Assembly: GCA_002245135.1 (NCBI GenBank)
Contig: NGBS01000630.1
Location: 1 to 42,001, forward strand
Length of the DNA: 42,001 nucleotides
DNA from: Proteromonas lacertae
Taxonomy: Eukaryota; Sar; Bigyra; Opalinata; Proteromonadidae
Direction of reading: 5' to 3'
This document shows, one piece after another, positions 24,498 through 36,900 of this stretch. Position 1 is the stretch's first letter. The number at the start of each line of letters is the position of its first letter. Under the pieces are notes generated by a model, which searched no databases, was not told where the DNA came from, and was given only the letters and a program-made list of their open reading frames with translations. A program made the translations under genes and the position numbers.

Positions 24498-27415
24498 TTA
24501 TATGTCAGAAGGCCAATTGTATATAGTAGATGGTTCTGGAGATGTAGCTCTCTTCTTAACAGTCTCATCTCTATCAGCAGCTAGCTTAGTTTCCATCATA
24601 AGCTATTTAAAATTAAAATGAAATAAATATATATATATACTCTCCTTGTAATATGCATAGGATGTTTTAATGGGAATCTTGCTTGTAAACCTTCCACAAA
24701 GTCATTCCATTTCGGTGGATTAAGTAATAACTCATGCATTTCATCTTTGACTGGTGGTTCTTCTGGAGGTAGTGATTCTGGTTCTTTTCCAAAGAATAGA
24801 TATTTCAAAATTGATGCTAACTTACAATATTCGTTAATTACCTCATCTCTGGGCATATCCTCTGTAATAGACTTTATATTTGGTGGTTTTGTTTTAAGCA
24901 TATGATCTGCACGTTTAAACAGCTCAATATTTTCTAATGTAACATTCTTCTCAATATCACTTTGTTCTGTTTTGTAATTATCATTCATTTGTTTTAATGT
25001 ATTATTCTCATCAGTATTACTAGTAACACTTTCATCATCATCATCACCTTCTTCACTAATTTTTTGTAATTGTGTTATTCTTCTTGAAGGTATTGGTTTT
25101 GTAGGTGTGACAGTGGAGGAAGAGGATGTAGATGAAGAAGTTTCATTCAAATTATTCATATCTTCTTGTAATTTACTATCCAACTCAGGATTAATTCCTC
25201 TTTTTCTAGATAATTCTGATAAAGTTTTATCCACTAATTCATATTTACCAATCACCTTTTCCACTGATCCTGGATGTAATTTCTGTAAACTATCCACTAT
25301 CAATTGTAATCTAACTATCTGTTGTTCAGCAGCATGAACTGCAAATTGTAACTTTAACGATTTCAAATCTTGTTCTTTCAAATCCAAAGTAGCTTTTTCT
25401 AATTCTTCAATTTTCTGTTGTAATTCAGTAGTAGCTTTCTCTGCAGCTGATTTATAAGATCCTAAAGCACTTTCCATTGCAGCAGAATAACTCTTTTGTT
25501 CTTGTAAAGCTTTCATTACTTGCATTCTAGATAAACAACCATCTTCTCTTCCAAATAATGCTAAATAATGCCAAGCTTCTAATATCTTCGCTAAATATCT
25601 TCGATTCTTTGCTCTTGTGAATGAATTTATTAACATCCCTTGAATTCTTCTCTTCTCTTTTCTTCTTTGAGCATAAATAAACCAAATATGAAACGGATAT
25701 AATATTAAATGTAAACCAGCTTCTTTCCATTTATCAATTGTTCTCATTCTCAATTTCCTTTGAACTTGAGCTTGTTTACGATATGCTTTGAATATTTTCA
25801 GACATAATTCATCACATTTCTTACGATATTTCTTCATTGCGATTTGTCTTGGGATGGAATATTGACTCCAGTACTTCATACATTTCTTTAATGTTGTTAA
25901 TCTGTAATGTCTTAAGATTTTTCTCATATTGTAATGCTTAGTAAACATATCAAAGTTATTCTTATGAGTAACATGATCCTTCTATTAAAATAATAATAAT
26001 AATAATAAATTTATATACATCAAGTGTATTAATATAGCCATTCCAAGCATAAAATATCTTATTCACCATATTCTTACCCCAATATCTTATAAGCAATTTG
26101 ATTATTTGCTCTTAATGGAATAACAGACAATTCCATCCACTCTTTTACAAACATATGCATCATACATTTAGTCCATTTAGTTGATATTTGATAAGATGCA
26201 TCTACAGCCATCTCATGTCTAATCATATCACCTGTAATTCTACCAGTAACTCCTCTATCCCATAATCTTTTCCTTGCTTCAGTATATCTTACTTGATTCG
26301 TTAATTTTACATGTTTTCTACTATGCGGACCAAGAGATACTTCCTTCCATTTGTTTATAAATATTCTCATTTTGTTATTGAATGTATTTTTGAAATGATC
26401 TAAAGCTTTTTGGTTTTTGAGTTGTTTCATTGGTCTTGCAGCTTCCATTACTTTCTTCCATTCTCTAAATTGACTATATACAGTGTCTCTCATATGCTTC
26501 TCTAATAATTCTTTAGATCTTTTCTTTATATAATCATATCTACGAATGTAATTGGTTGTGGCTATTATAAACATCTTTGCAGCGTTGTGTTTCCATATTC
26601 CTAATACTTGTTTCGCATTTTTATATCTTCTTCTTGCTAAAAATCCACGAATTACTGCATTAATCTTTGTTGCTGCTTTTTCTGCTGTTGGACCCATTAC
26701 TATTGTATCATCGTTAAATACATAATCGATTCTTGATAGAATTGTATGAATTGAACCAAAATGAGTGGTCAACTGCTGGGAATAGAAGTTCTTTGGTATT
26801 GTAGTTGTACTGACTGGTGTTCCTGCTATAGCTTTATCATGAGTACCCCAATTAACTTTAGCAGATTTTTTAAATGAATGTGATCTTCTACCAGATGTTA
26901 AAAATCTTCTTGAATCAGTTGTAGAGTATCTTTGGCCAGTTCTTTCTTGGAATATGGATGGTAGAGATGATGAAGTTTCTGGTTTTAGTAATTCTTTTCC
27001 TGAGAATGGATTTGATTCTACATATACATTGTATGAAGTATCTGGTGATATTAATGATTCATCGTAATTTTGAGCTGGAGAAGTTGGACGAAGTGTTTTT
27101 TTTGGTAATCTGCCATTAACATCTCTATTATCATCTGGAAGTACAGCACGTTGCTTTTCACCATTTGCTCTTGCAAGAATTAGATTTTCTATTGGTTGAG
27201 TTCCAATCCTACACTGAAAATCACTTTCAAGTGGTGGTTTTAATGGATTAGGTAGTGACATATAATTGATAAAATCATTATCCTGTTTCATATTCTTTGG
27301 AACTGATTCTATAGAAATGTAAACCAACAACTATTATACTCGATTGTTTTAATGGATTTATGCCATCAAATTTCAATTTGTATTTTTTCTGTTTTAAAAC
27401 TTTCTTATTCTGCAT
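24498..27415 (-). CDS. IQ-motif and Sfi1-like tryptophan-repeat protein
   Basis: About 930 residues. Start at 27415 (MQNKKVLKQKKYKLKFDG), then an intron after LKQS. A low-complexity N-terminal region precedes an IQ motif (INAVIRGFLARRRYKNA, near 26650). Then come spaced Trp repeats (GIWKHNA, REWKKVM, NKWKEVS, TKWTKCM, KEWMELS, YAWNGYI, KYWSQYS, DKWKEAG, EAWHYLA) as in Sfi1 and other centrin- or calmodulin-binding centrosome/axoneme proteins, followed by a coiled coil (about 25330-25500), an acidic Ser-rich linker and a C-terminal domain with PPKWNDFVEGLQARFP. A cytoskeletal, probably basal-body or flagellar, role is inferred. Within the repeats the frame ends at a TAA at 26074-26076 and continues in +1 (KNMVNKIFYAWNGY); no intron fits, and the junction is a GGGG run. 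Divergent from FAHD2 across 137 bp. Confidence 0.72.
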
Positions 27416-27552
27416 AAAATCAACACAAACTTGAAAAACGACAAATAGAAACGAATCTATTTTTTACTTCATTTTTTAATTTCTTTCGAAATAATGTTGA
27501 GAAACAGCAAAAAAATAGCTGTAGATGTATATTAACATTATATACATTTTAG
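27416..27552. promoter_or_regulatory. Bidirectional promoter between Sfi1-like gene and FAHD2-like gene
   Basis: 137 bp between divergent starts. GTAGATGTATATTAAC...ATTTTAG directly before the FAHD2 ATG (27520-27552) looks like a leader intron ending exactly at the start codon. Otherwise AT-rich without clear motifs. Confidence 0.45.
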
Positions 27553-28500
27553 ATGACAAGAAGATTCAAATCAAAACGTCCTACATCAATAATTAGATTT
27601 TTGGACGAGAATCACATTGCCAGATATGGTCAATGTGATGAAGACCAACCTAAAATTGGTGTATAACATTATGTGTTTGATATATAGTCAATTGCTCATG
27701 CATTAGAAGGTAATATATTTTCTCCTGATGTTTGTGTGACTGATGTTAAATTCACAATTCACGGTTTATTAGCACCCATCTTCCCATCTGTTATAATAGA
27801 TGTTGGACTTAATTACAAAGCACATATAGCAGAAACAAAACTACCTTCACCAGAAAATCCTGCAATTTTTCAAACTAATCCATGTTCAGTTCAATCTCAT
27901 TTAGCTCCAATAATTTTACCTGAAGTATGTTCAAAGAAAGGTGAAGTAGATTATGAAGGTGAATTAGCAGTTATTTTAGGAACAGCTTGCAAAGATGCAA
28001 CAGTTGAAAATGCAATGGATTATGTGTTGGGTTATACATGTTCTAATGATATATCTGCTAGAAAATGGCAGAACGCTAAAAGACAGTCAGGTCAATGGTA
28101 TAAATCCAAATCATTTGATACATTCACTCCTCTTGGTCCAAGAATTGTATTAAAGAGTGAAATTGAAAATCCACATAATTTAAAGATAAAAACTATATTA
28201 AATGGTAAAATAATGCAAGATAGTAATAGTAGTGATATGTTAAAATCAATTAGTGAAATAATTGCTTTCTGTTCGCAAGATTGTCTATTACCACCTGGAA
28301 CAGTGATTTGTACAGGTTCTCCTCCTGGTGTTGGATATACAAGAAATCCACGTGTATATTTAAAAGATGGTGATGAAGTATCTGTTGAAATTGAAAGAAT
28401 TGGTAGATTAACAAATACTGTGTGTGAAAAGAAAAAAACTCCTAAATGTATTAATGTAAGTGAAATTGAAAAGTGTTACAACTGTGATAATTTGAATTAA
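27553..28500 (+). CDS. Fumarylacetoacetate hydrolase-domain protein, FAHD2-like
   Basis: Metal-dependent hydrolase of the FAH superfamily; FAHD2-type proteins act on small beta-keto or acylpyruvate-like acids, but the substrate is not defined here. Two exons, 27553-27660 and 27688-28500, about 306 residues. N-terminal FAHD2-like region (IIRFLDENHIARYG), then DVGLNYKAHIAETK, the metal ligands in EVDYEGELAVILG, YTCSNDISARKWQ with the third acidic ligand, and SFDTFTPLGPRIV. The typical CTGSPPGVG motif closes the fold. So the active site looks complete. An extra Cys-containing tail (TPKCINVSEIEKCYNC) after the domain is not usual. No obvious mitochondrial presequence, although the N-terminus MTRRFKSKRPTS is basic. 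Confidence 0.9.
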
Positions 28501-28579
28501 TTATAATTATATATTTTTTTATTTTTAAAATCTCTTGTGAAAAAATGACCGTTATTTAAATATTACAGAAAATGTAAAA

Positions 28580-30016
28580 ATGGGTTTTGCTGAATCAAAA
28601 GTTGAATATATTGTATTACATCTTTTATATATTGTAATAGTCAAAGGAAGAAATTCTACATCGTGATTTCTGTGTTACTTCAAAATTAAGGGAGAAAGAG
28701 AGTAATAAAAATATTGTACTAAAAGTTTATAATAAATTTAAGATATTAAAAGTGAAAAAGGATGAATATATAAATAAATTAGCTGAATTGAACAAGATAC
28801 ACATACCTCACATATGTAGGATAGATGAAGTAATAGATGATAGATGCTATTTATCAATAAAAATGCTGAAATACTCCATTTCGTTAGACAAAGTAAATCC
28901 GGTTGTTTATTTCAGAGAGAGTGGAATAGAGTATATATTGAAAGTTATTTGCAAGTGTATTGGTGCTTTTCATAGTAATAATTTAGTATATGGCAATTTG
29001 AAACCTTCAAATATGTTGATTAAAAATGATTCTAGTCTTCTATTAAGTGATTATTTTGGTAATATATTAACCAAGAATTTAAGTAGAAATATTAATGATT
29101 TATCGTACATGAGTCCAGAAATGATAAAAGATGAGGAAATAAGTGAAAAGAGTGATATTTGGTCAATTGGTTGTGTTATATACTATACTTTAAGTGGTAA
29201 AAGTCCATTTGAAGGAGAAACTGAAGAAGAAGTGAAAACAAAGATATTAAAATGTAAATATAAAAAGTTATACTGTAGAAATCAGAATATACTGAATTTG
29301 CTTATTTATAAATTAATATGTGAAAATCCAATCGATAGAATCTCAATTACACAATTAAAAGAAGAAATTGAAAGTACAATCATTAGTGTTTTATGTTGTA
29401 TAGATATTAAATCCGATATACATTTACCAGTTTATATAGTAGATGGTGAATATGATTATTTACTTCGAGTAGCACATAAATTCTTCAAACAGAAACAATA
29501 TCTTGATTCTATTATGTATTATACTAAGAGTTTTGAATTTGCAAAAGACACAATTGATGAGTGTTATTTGCATTTCCAGTTAGGAATAGCATACTTTCAT
29601 CTTGTATATATTTTATTCAAAAATTAATTAATATTGCATATAGAGTTATTACAAGCAAGCAATAGAATCATTTAAAGATGCTTTAACACATTCTAATAAA
29701 GTGAAAGATAAAACAAAATGTGATATATATGTGTATATAGGAAAAACATACTTTAAACTAGTATTAATGATATGAATTATATATAAATATTATTGTAATA
29801 GAACCAATATGATAAAGCAATTGAAGCATTGAAAGTCTCATTAAAACACTCATCAGATATAAAGGATATAGAGAAATGTAAAATATATTACAATATTGGA
29901 GGAATATATTTTGATATTGTATGATTACTTAATGATATATATTTACATAGAAACAATATAGAAATTCACTCATTTTTTTAAAGCAAGCATTAATATATGA
30001 TGATGGTATGGTATAA
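28580..30016 (+). CDS. Pseudokinase-TPR protein
   Basis: About 430 residues in five exons; start at 28580 (MGFAESKVEYI). An N-terminal protein-kinase fold keeps the lysine (NIVLKVYNK), a SPE in place of APE (YMSPEM) and the helix-F motif DIWSIGCVIYYTLSG. But the catalytic loop HRDLKPxN reads YGNLKPSN, losing the catalytic Asp, and DFG appears as DYFG; the Gly-rich loop is not recognisable. It is probably a pseudokinase. Three or more TPR repeats follow (FFKQKQYLDSIMYYTKSFEF; SYYKQAIESFKDAL; NQYDKAIEALKVSL; KQYRNSLIFLKQAL), each ending near an intron, so the protein likely scaffolds others. After DDGMV-TAA at 30014-30016 the +1 frame stays open for about 30 codons with TPR-like content (NDEINEYIKDCVKTTQKI), so the true end may be near 30105. 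No specific partner recognised. Confidence 0.75.
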
Positions 30017-30166
30017 CGATGAAATTAATGAGTATATAAAAGATTGTGTTAAAACCACTCAGAAGATAATAATTATTCCCCCAAAACAATATAATTATTT
30101 ATAAAAACTATGTATGTATAACATCTAAACATATATATATATATATAAAAGAAAAAAAATCATCTT

Positions 30167-30894
30167 CTAATATTCTACCTCTAATTCTCTTTCTTTAACT
30201 TCCTCCTTTTCTTCTTCCTTTTTAACTTCAGTCTGTTGTGGAACTTGTGGTTCTACCTCCTTTGGTAGTATACTATTCAATTGATTAGTATCAACTCCTT
30301 CAGGGTTATTATCCTCCATAAATTTAGTAAACATTGTGTTTGTATCTTCATCTGTCATATTTAAATCAACTTCTACTTCATTCAATACATCCATTTGTCT
30401 AGCCAATTGTTCATTATTCTTTAAGAATTCTTTGACTGTTGTTGTATAGTCTATTTTGGTTAATTCGTCTAGCACTGAGTTTGTATTCTTCAATGTATCC
30501 AATATTTCTTTATTCTGTTCAGCTGTATTCACTGTATCTATTTGAATCTGTAATTTTGATTTTGCGTTTTCCATAAATTTTAGCATTCCTTCAGCTCTCC
30601 TATTTTAATAAGTTAAAATAGATAATAATACTTATAACTCTTTAAACACTCTTTAGCTAGAGCTTTATTATTTACTTTCATGTATTCTTTGATTTTATTT
30701 GACTCATCAGCCATATTCCTTTCATACTACATTTACTAAAATAAAATTAATACTTGTTTCATTTGATTATCAATTTTGTGCATTTTGCCTTTTATTTCAA
30801 TTTTAAGTTTATCAATCTCTGTAATTCTAGATTCTACTAGAGGTTCAGCAAGTGGCTTCTCTACTGCCTTTTTCTTATTAAAGCAAATTCCCAT
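30167..30894 (-). CDS. ESCRT-III subunit of the Snf7 family, CHMP6/Vps20-like
   Basis: About 220 residues in three exons (introns of 27 and 32 nt). Starts MGICFNKKK: Gly at position 2 followed by basic residues, as in N-myristoylated CHMP6/Vps20. A basic helical hairpin follows (KLKIEIKGKMHKIDNQMK, then KALAKECLKSYKRAEGMLKF), then an acidic C-terminal half with DEDTNTMFTKFMEDN and a K/E/P-rich tail. This charge pattern and length are those of Snf7-domain proteins that polymerise on endosomal membranes and drive budding and scission. CHMP6 is preferred because of the N-terminus; CHMP5/Vps60 or CHMP4 remain possible, as the sequence is divergent. Head-to-head with VPS13 across 67 bp, a sensible pairing since both act at endosomal membranes. 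Confidence 0.7.
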
Positions 30895-30961
30895 TTAAAA
30901 ATTGAAATGAAAAACTGAAACACAAGCCGAGTTTGATACATTCTAATCTTCTCTAATTCTT
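30895..30961. promoter_or_regulatory. Bidirectional promoter between CHMP6-like gene and VPS13
   Basis: 67 bp between divergent ATGs. It contains CACAAGCCGAG near 30921, comparable to the AAGCC motifs near the ATM start and upstream of TMCO4-type copy 2. Shared control of two endosomal membrane genes is plausible but inferred. Confidence 0.45.
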
Positions 30962-33900
30962 ATGTTTGAAGAGGTTGTATCTTATGTACTCACCAAATTT
31001 CTAGGTGATTATGTCAGTGGTATCAACAAAGAGGCTTTGAATCTTTCGATATGGGGTGGTGATGTGGAATTGAAAAACCTTGTATATTTTTATATAAATA
31101 TTACTGTTGCGCATAGTCAATTAAACCTGATGCATTGAAAGATCTTAATTTACCAATCCAAGTGAAAGCTGGATTTTTAGGCAAATTAGTATTGAAAGTG
31201 CCATGGAAGAACATCACATCCAGACCTACATTAGTAGTTATTGAAGATGTATATCTTGTCGCAGTTCCAAACAGAGAAATTGTGTATGATGAGAAAAAAG
31301 AAAGAGAACGTCAAAGAGAAGCAAAACAACAACAATTAGAGCTATTAGAATCTCAGCAAGAAGCTTATGAAAAAGATGAAAAGTCACAAGCTGGATTTGT
31401 AGCAAAAATGGTTTCTTCCATTATAGCTCAACTACAAGTTCAAATCAATAGAATTCATATTAGATTTGAAGATAAAAGTTCTGATCCTTTACATCCATTT
31501 GCTTGTGGTGTAGTTTTAAGACAATTACAAGTTAATTCTGAAACTGATTTAAAAGAGGTTGTTGTTGATATATTCAAAAAGAGTTTAGATATTAGAGATT
31601 TCGGATTTTATTTCGATAATGATGTAAAGAAATTTGCAAGAACAGATGTTGTTGAAGAATTTCAATCAGATTTGCGAAGTGTATTTGATTACAAGCCAGA
31701 AGTGTTAGATATAAAGAGATATATCATTGAACCAATGGAATTGTCATTAACATTGTCATATAATCAAAAATCAAGAAATGAGAGAATATTTACAAGTGAT
31801 CAGATTATAAAAGTTGCTATGAGTCATTTAAAATGGCATGAAGAAGATGAATTTGTATATTTCTTAACTCATTCATGGATTAGTGCTGTAGGTAGTGGAG
31901 ATAAGACTCCTGATCAGATTTTGGAAAAATACAAAGAAATTTGTAGAACTAATCCATCTGTTCCAGAAGAAAAGTATTTCATATATTATTATTTTATTCA
32001 TATAGAGCTCTATGCTTTCATAATGAAGCTATTAAGTATTTCAATGAGCCAGTACCTTTAGCAGATGTTTCGTTATCTCTTAAAGAGATAAAATGTTCAT
32101 TACATAAAGAACAATATCGTGATATACTTACATTTGTCAGTCAATTATCTTCATCTCAAGCCGCGGCTCGTTACAAACATTTAAAACCAAACTGCAGACC
32201 AAATAGTAAAGAAAATGCAAAATTGTGGTGGAAATTTGCATATAATTCAGTTTTGATGGATTATCGTCAGAATAACAAAACTGATTCCTGGAAGAAGATG
32301 TTTGCAAGAATGCATACTCAATCAAGATATATAAAATTATACAAACAGAAATTAGAAGCACAATCTAACAAGAAAAAACTCGATAATCTAATCAATACCG
32401 AAATCATCAACTTAGAAACTGATTTAGATATTAATGATATTAAATTATTCAGGAAATTAGCAGAAGCTCAACGAGAAATTGAATTAAAAGAAAAGAAAGC
32501 CAAAGAAAAAGAAGAAAACAAGAAAAAAGGATTTTTCTCAAAGATGTTTAGTAGATCATCCAGTGACAGTTCAACAGATGAATTTAAGTTCGAATGGACA
32601 GCAGAGAAACAAGCAGAATTATACGAAACATTGAATTATGATCCAAATGAAAAACAACCATGGGAATTAGCAGCTGAAACTGATTTATTGGCTGGATTTT
32701 CATTCTCTTTGGGATTATTTGAATTTCAATTGATTGATAATAGTATATTTTTAACTCTCTTATTCTTTTAATAGATATTTCTTTACTTAATTTCACTAGT
32801 AAGATGTTTAAAGTGGATTGTAATGTGAGAAAATCATCTGTAGAGTTATGGACTAATGTACAATCATTCAGTGTTGAAGATCCTTCACCTATTACACATT
32901 ATAAGACTTTAGTTAAGCCAATGAACATAGATAAAAGCTCAGTATATATTATAATATATTATTATTATTATTATTATTTGTTTAGGATACTTATTTAGAT
33001 GTCTATTTCTCAATGCCAATTCCAATTGCACCAAATAAACCAATTACTGTCAATTTAAGATCTCAACCAGTAGAAGTAGTAGCTAATATTCCTTACTTTA
33101 TGACAATTGGAACATTCTTTATTCCACCAGATGCGTTTAATATTGGTAAGATAGATGATTCAGTAGTAGATTCAATTATGATGATGAAACAAGCATCTTC
33201 TACAAAGTTTTATGAAGTGTTTAATGATCATATCAGTCTTGATTTAGATATACAATTTAACGCTGGACAGATTGTTATACCACAAAATCTCAATGATGAT
33301 CCATCTAAAGTATTGTGTATGGTTTGTTCAATGAAGAATATTGTAATACAATCAACACATAAACCGTATATATTATTATTATTATGTAAATAGTGTTCCA
33401 GAGATAGCCAGTATTGAATCAGTTGATATTAACAATGTGTCCAATCTCTATGATGATATAAATATATCACTCAATAAGATGTCAGCTGTTTCAGTTCATG
33501 GTGTTCAAAATGCTAATAAGTTACTGTTGAATGGTGGTAATGATGGTAATTTCAAAGCATTGGTTGAACCATTTAATTTATCAGGTATTCTATCTAATTC
33601 AATGTTACCTTCACATCCTGATTTACCTACTATTTCAATTACAATGAATTTAGAACCTGTTATTATTAATATTGATTCTGAAAAGTATATAATATATTTT
33701 TATTTTATTTAAATAGTTATGCTGATTTAATAAAGTTATTAGAATCAATAACATCAGTATCATTCTCACCAGATACAACCAATCAACAAGAGTTGAACAA
33801 TGAACAAATGTTAGCTGTAGAATTAAAACAAAAGTTACGAATTAAGAATGTAGAGTTAAATCATACATGTATTGAGTGTTATAAGAAATTTGCCAGTGAA

Positions 33901-36900
33901 AAAGCCTTAAAATCTCATCTTTGGATTGTACATGAAATAGACTATGATAGTGAAAAGATGAAGTCTTATATTGATAACAAAGTAAAGAAACAATTTATGA
34001 ATAGAAATGATGATATCAATATAGAAAATAACATGAAAATCCAAGAGAAATTGAACTTATTATTATCAGCTGAAAACTTTGAAATATTGAGAAAGAATAC
34101 TATATTTAAAGGTAATTTCGTAGTTCAAGATATTGCAGTGAAACTATCAAGAAATAAAGAACAATCATTAATAGATATTCATGTATCAAATGTTTCAGCT
34201 GATATAACAAGAAGACAATATGATACAAAGATAATATCAAGTTTAGGTCAGTTGTATATCATTGATAATTATGAAGCAAAGAAAGCAGTATATATATATA
34301 TATATATCTTATATTTATATATTCATTTTATAGAATTCAACTGAACCTGTTTACTTCATGAATTCCAGTGGTGGTGGTAGTAATAAAGATAATAATAATT
34401 CATTATTCTTAGTTGATTTAACAATGGTTGAATTAGGATCTCCACTCTATGATTCAATAGGTACAGATATGAGTATCAATGCAAGGTTTGGTAAAATGGA
34501 TTTATTTATACACAATGACACTGTATTAGAAGTATTGAAATTCTTCTTATCCACTCAATTACCATCATCCAAACCAGAGAAAGGAAATGGAAAAGAAGAA
34601 GAAGAGAAAGAAGAAGAAAAGAAATCTATTTCTTCATCATTTGTGTCTTTTGTTAATACTTTACCCAATATTGACACTAATAAAATCTTACAATCTAAAA
34701 AAGAAGAAGATTTAATAGATGTTAATAGAAATGAAATAAAATTATCATTAGAATTTCATTCATTTACAGTTACTCTCTTTACAAATGATAGTAAAGAAAT
34801 CACAAGATATGAATTTGGTAATTCCAATGTTGATTTAGAAATGAGACCTTTTGGTATATTTATCAGTGGAAACTTTGGTTATTTATCACTTATCGACTTA
34901 AGAGGAAAATCCCTGCCAGAATATAGAGATATTATATCAGCTGGAAATAAAGAAAAGAATGAAAGTTTTATATCATTTAATTTAGTAATGTATAAAATGA
35001 CCAAGCATCCTGATTATCCTGGTTATGATATTGTTATTAGTTGTTCATTGAATCACTTAAAAGCTGTGATGAATGGTTATTTCTTTATTTCATTATTACA
35101 GTTTTATATGCAGTTAGTTATACCTTTAATGAAGATATTGAATGAATATTTACCATCCAATGAAACTGATAATAATAACAAATTGCAACAACAACAACAA
35201 CAACCTAATAATGATTTAGCATCTGCAAGTATTAAAGATTATGATTTATCATCTGTATTACCATTAATCAACTTAACAATAGGTAATTTACAGGTAATTA
35301 TACCACGTCATGAAACAAGTAAAACCTATTTAAATGCAGGAATGTCTGAGTTGAAATTATCCAATATCAAACCATCAACTAAAGATGCAAATGATATTGT
35401 GAATTCATTATCTAAATTGTCGTTGAAAATGAATAATTTATACATATCATCACAAATACAACAACAAAATAATAATAATCTATTAAAACAAATTATATTG
35501 GGTCATACAGGATTTGAAGTGAATTGTATTATTCTAAAAGATATATCTGTAAATGTAAACATGTTACCATTATGTTTTGTTATTGATCATAAACAGATTG
35601 ATTGTATTTTATTCATTTTAAATGATAATCTAATGCCATTATTGAATTTAGTTTCACTATTACCACCATTACCATCATCAGCATCAAATACTGAAAATGA
35701 TACAAAACAAATTATCAATGAATTAAAAGAGAATCAAAATAGACTATCAGTGATAGGTGAAGATGATGAAGAAGAATCAAGTGAAGAGGAAGAAGATGAA
35801 AGTGATTTAAATACACCTGGTAGTGAACATGTTAAACATCATCATCATAAACATCACCATAAACATCACAATCATACTCAAATTAACACTGAGATGTTGA
35901 ATTTAGATGTAATTAATGAATATATACCAACTACAAGTGTTAATGCTTATTTTACAGCTGTTACTTTGGAAGTATTTAAATCAGAAAATCCATTTGATGA
36001 TAATACTGAAAGTGTAACAATTCAAAAGAATTTCGGTAATAATGAAGATTCATTAGCTTTATTCCAAATAGGTGAAATGATTGTTTTCTTAAGAATAAAT
36101 GAATCAATTGAATTAAGATATCAATTAAGAGATATTACATTGAAAGATACTAGACACAATTATGAAATAGTTGAAACGGCTAGAAATATTATTAAATTTG
36201 GTGCATTAGGTCAACCAGCAGCTACTTTGATATTCAATATGAAAACAAATGAAAATAAAACAACAGAAATGGGAATTGATATGAATTTAAGTGAAATCTA
36301 TTTATGTCCAACATCATTATTATTTGAACTTTTAAATTGGTTCTTCCAGAAAGAGAATGACAATGAAAAAATAGAAAAATCAAATGAAATTGTTTTTATT
36401 GAAAATCTACTAAAAGGTAATGAAAGTGATAATATGTTATTATTATCTGATACAATCACTACTACAACATTTACTCCTCGTACAATTAATGACACTAATA
36501 CAGATGCAAAGAGTGTAGATACAATGACAACTGCAACCTCAGTAACAACCATAGAAACAACAACAAAGATAAAATTAGATGTGAAATTCTCATTAACCAA
36601 TATTGCATTATTCTTCTTCCAAAATGAATGTGATAAGAATTCATTTGTATTGTCAATTGGTATAGGAATGAGTGGTAAGTTTGATATGGATGAAAAGATG
36701 AATATTTCAACCCAATTAAGAACTGAAAGATTGTATGGGTGTGTTATAAAAACTGATTTAATTATTCCACCAATTAATGATTCATTCTCTATCTTACCTA
36801 CATCCTTAATATTGAATTGTAATATTAAAAATAACTTCAAAGATATTGGATATGAGATAATTGCTGATAAAAGATTGGTTGTAAGATTATCTTATAAAGA

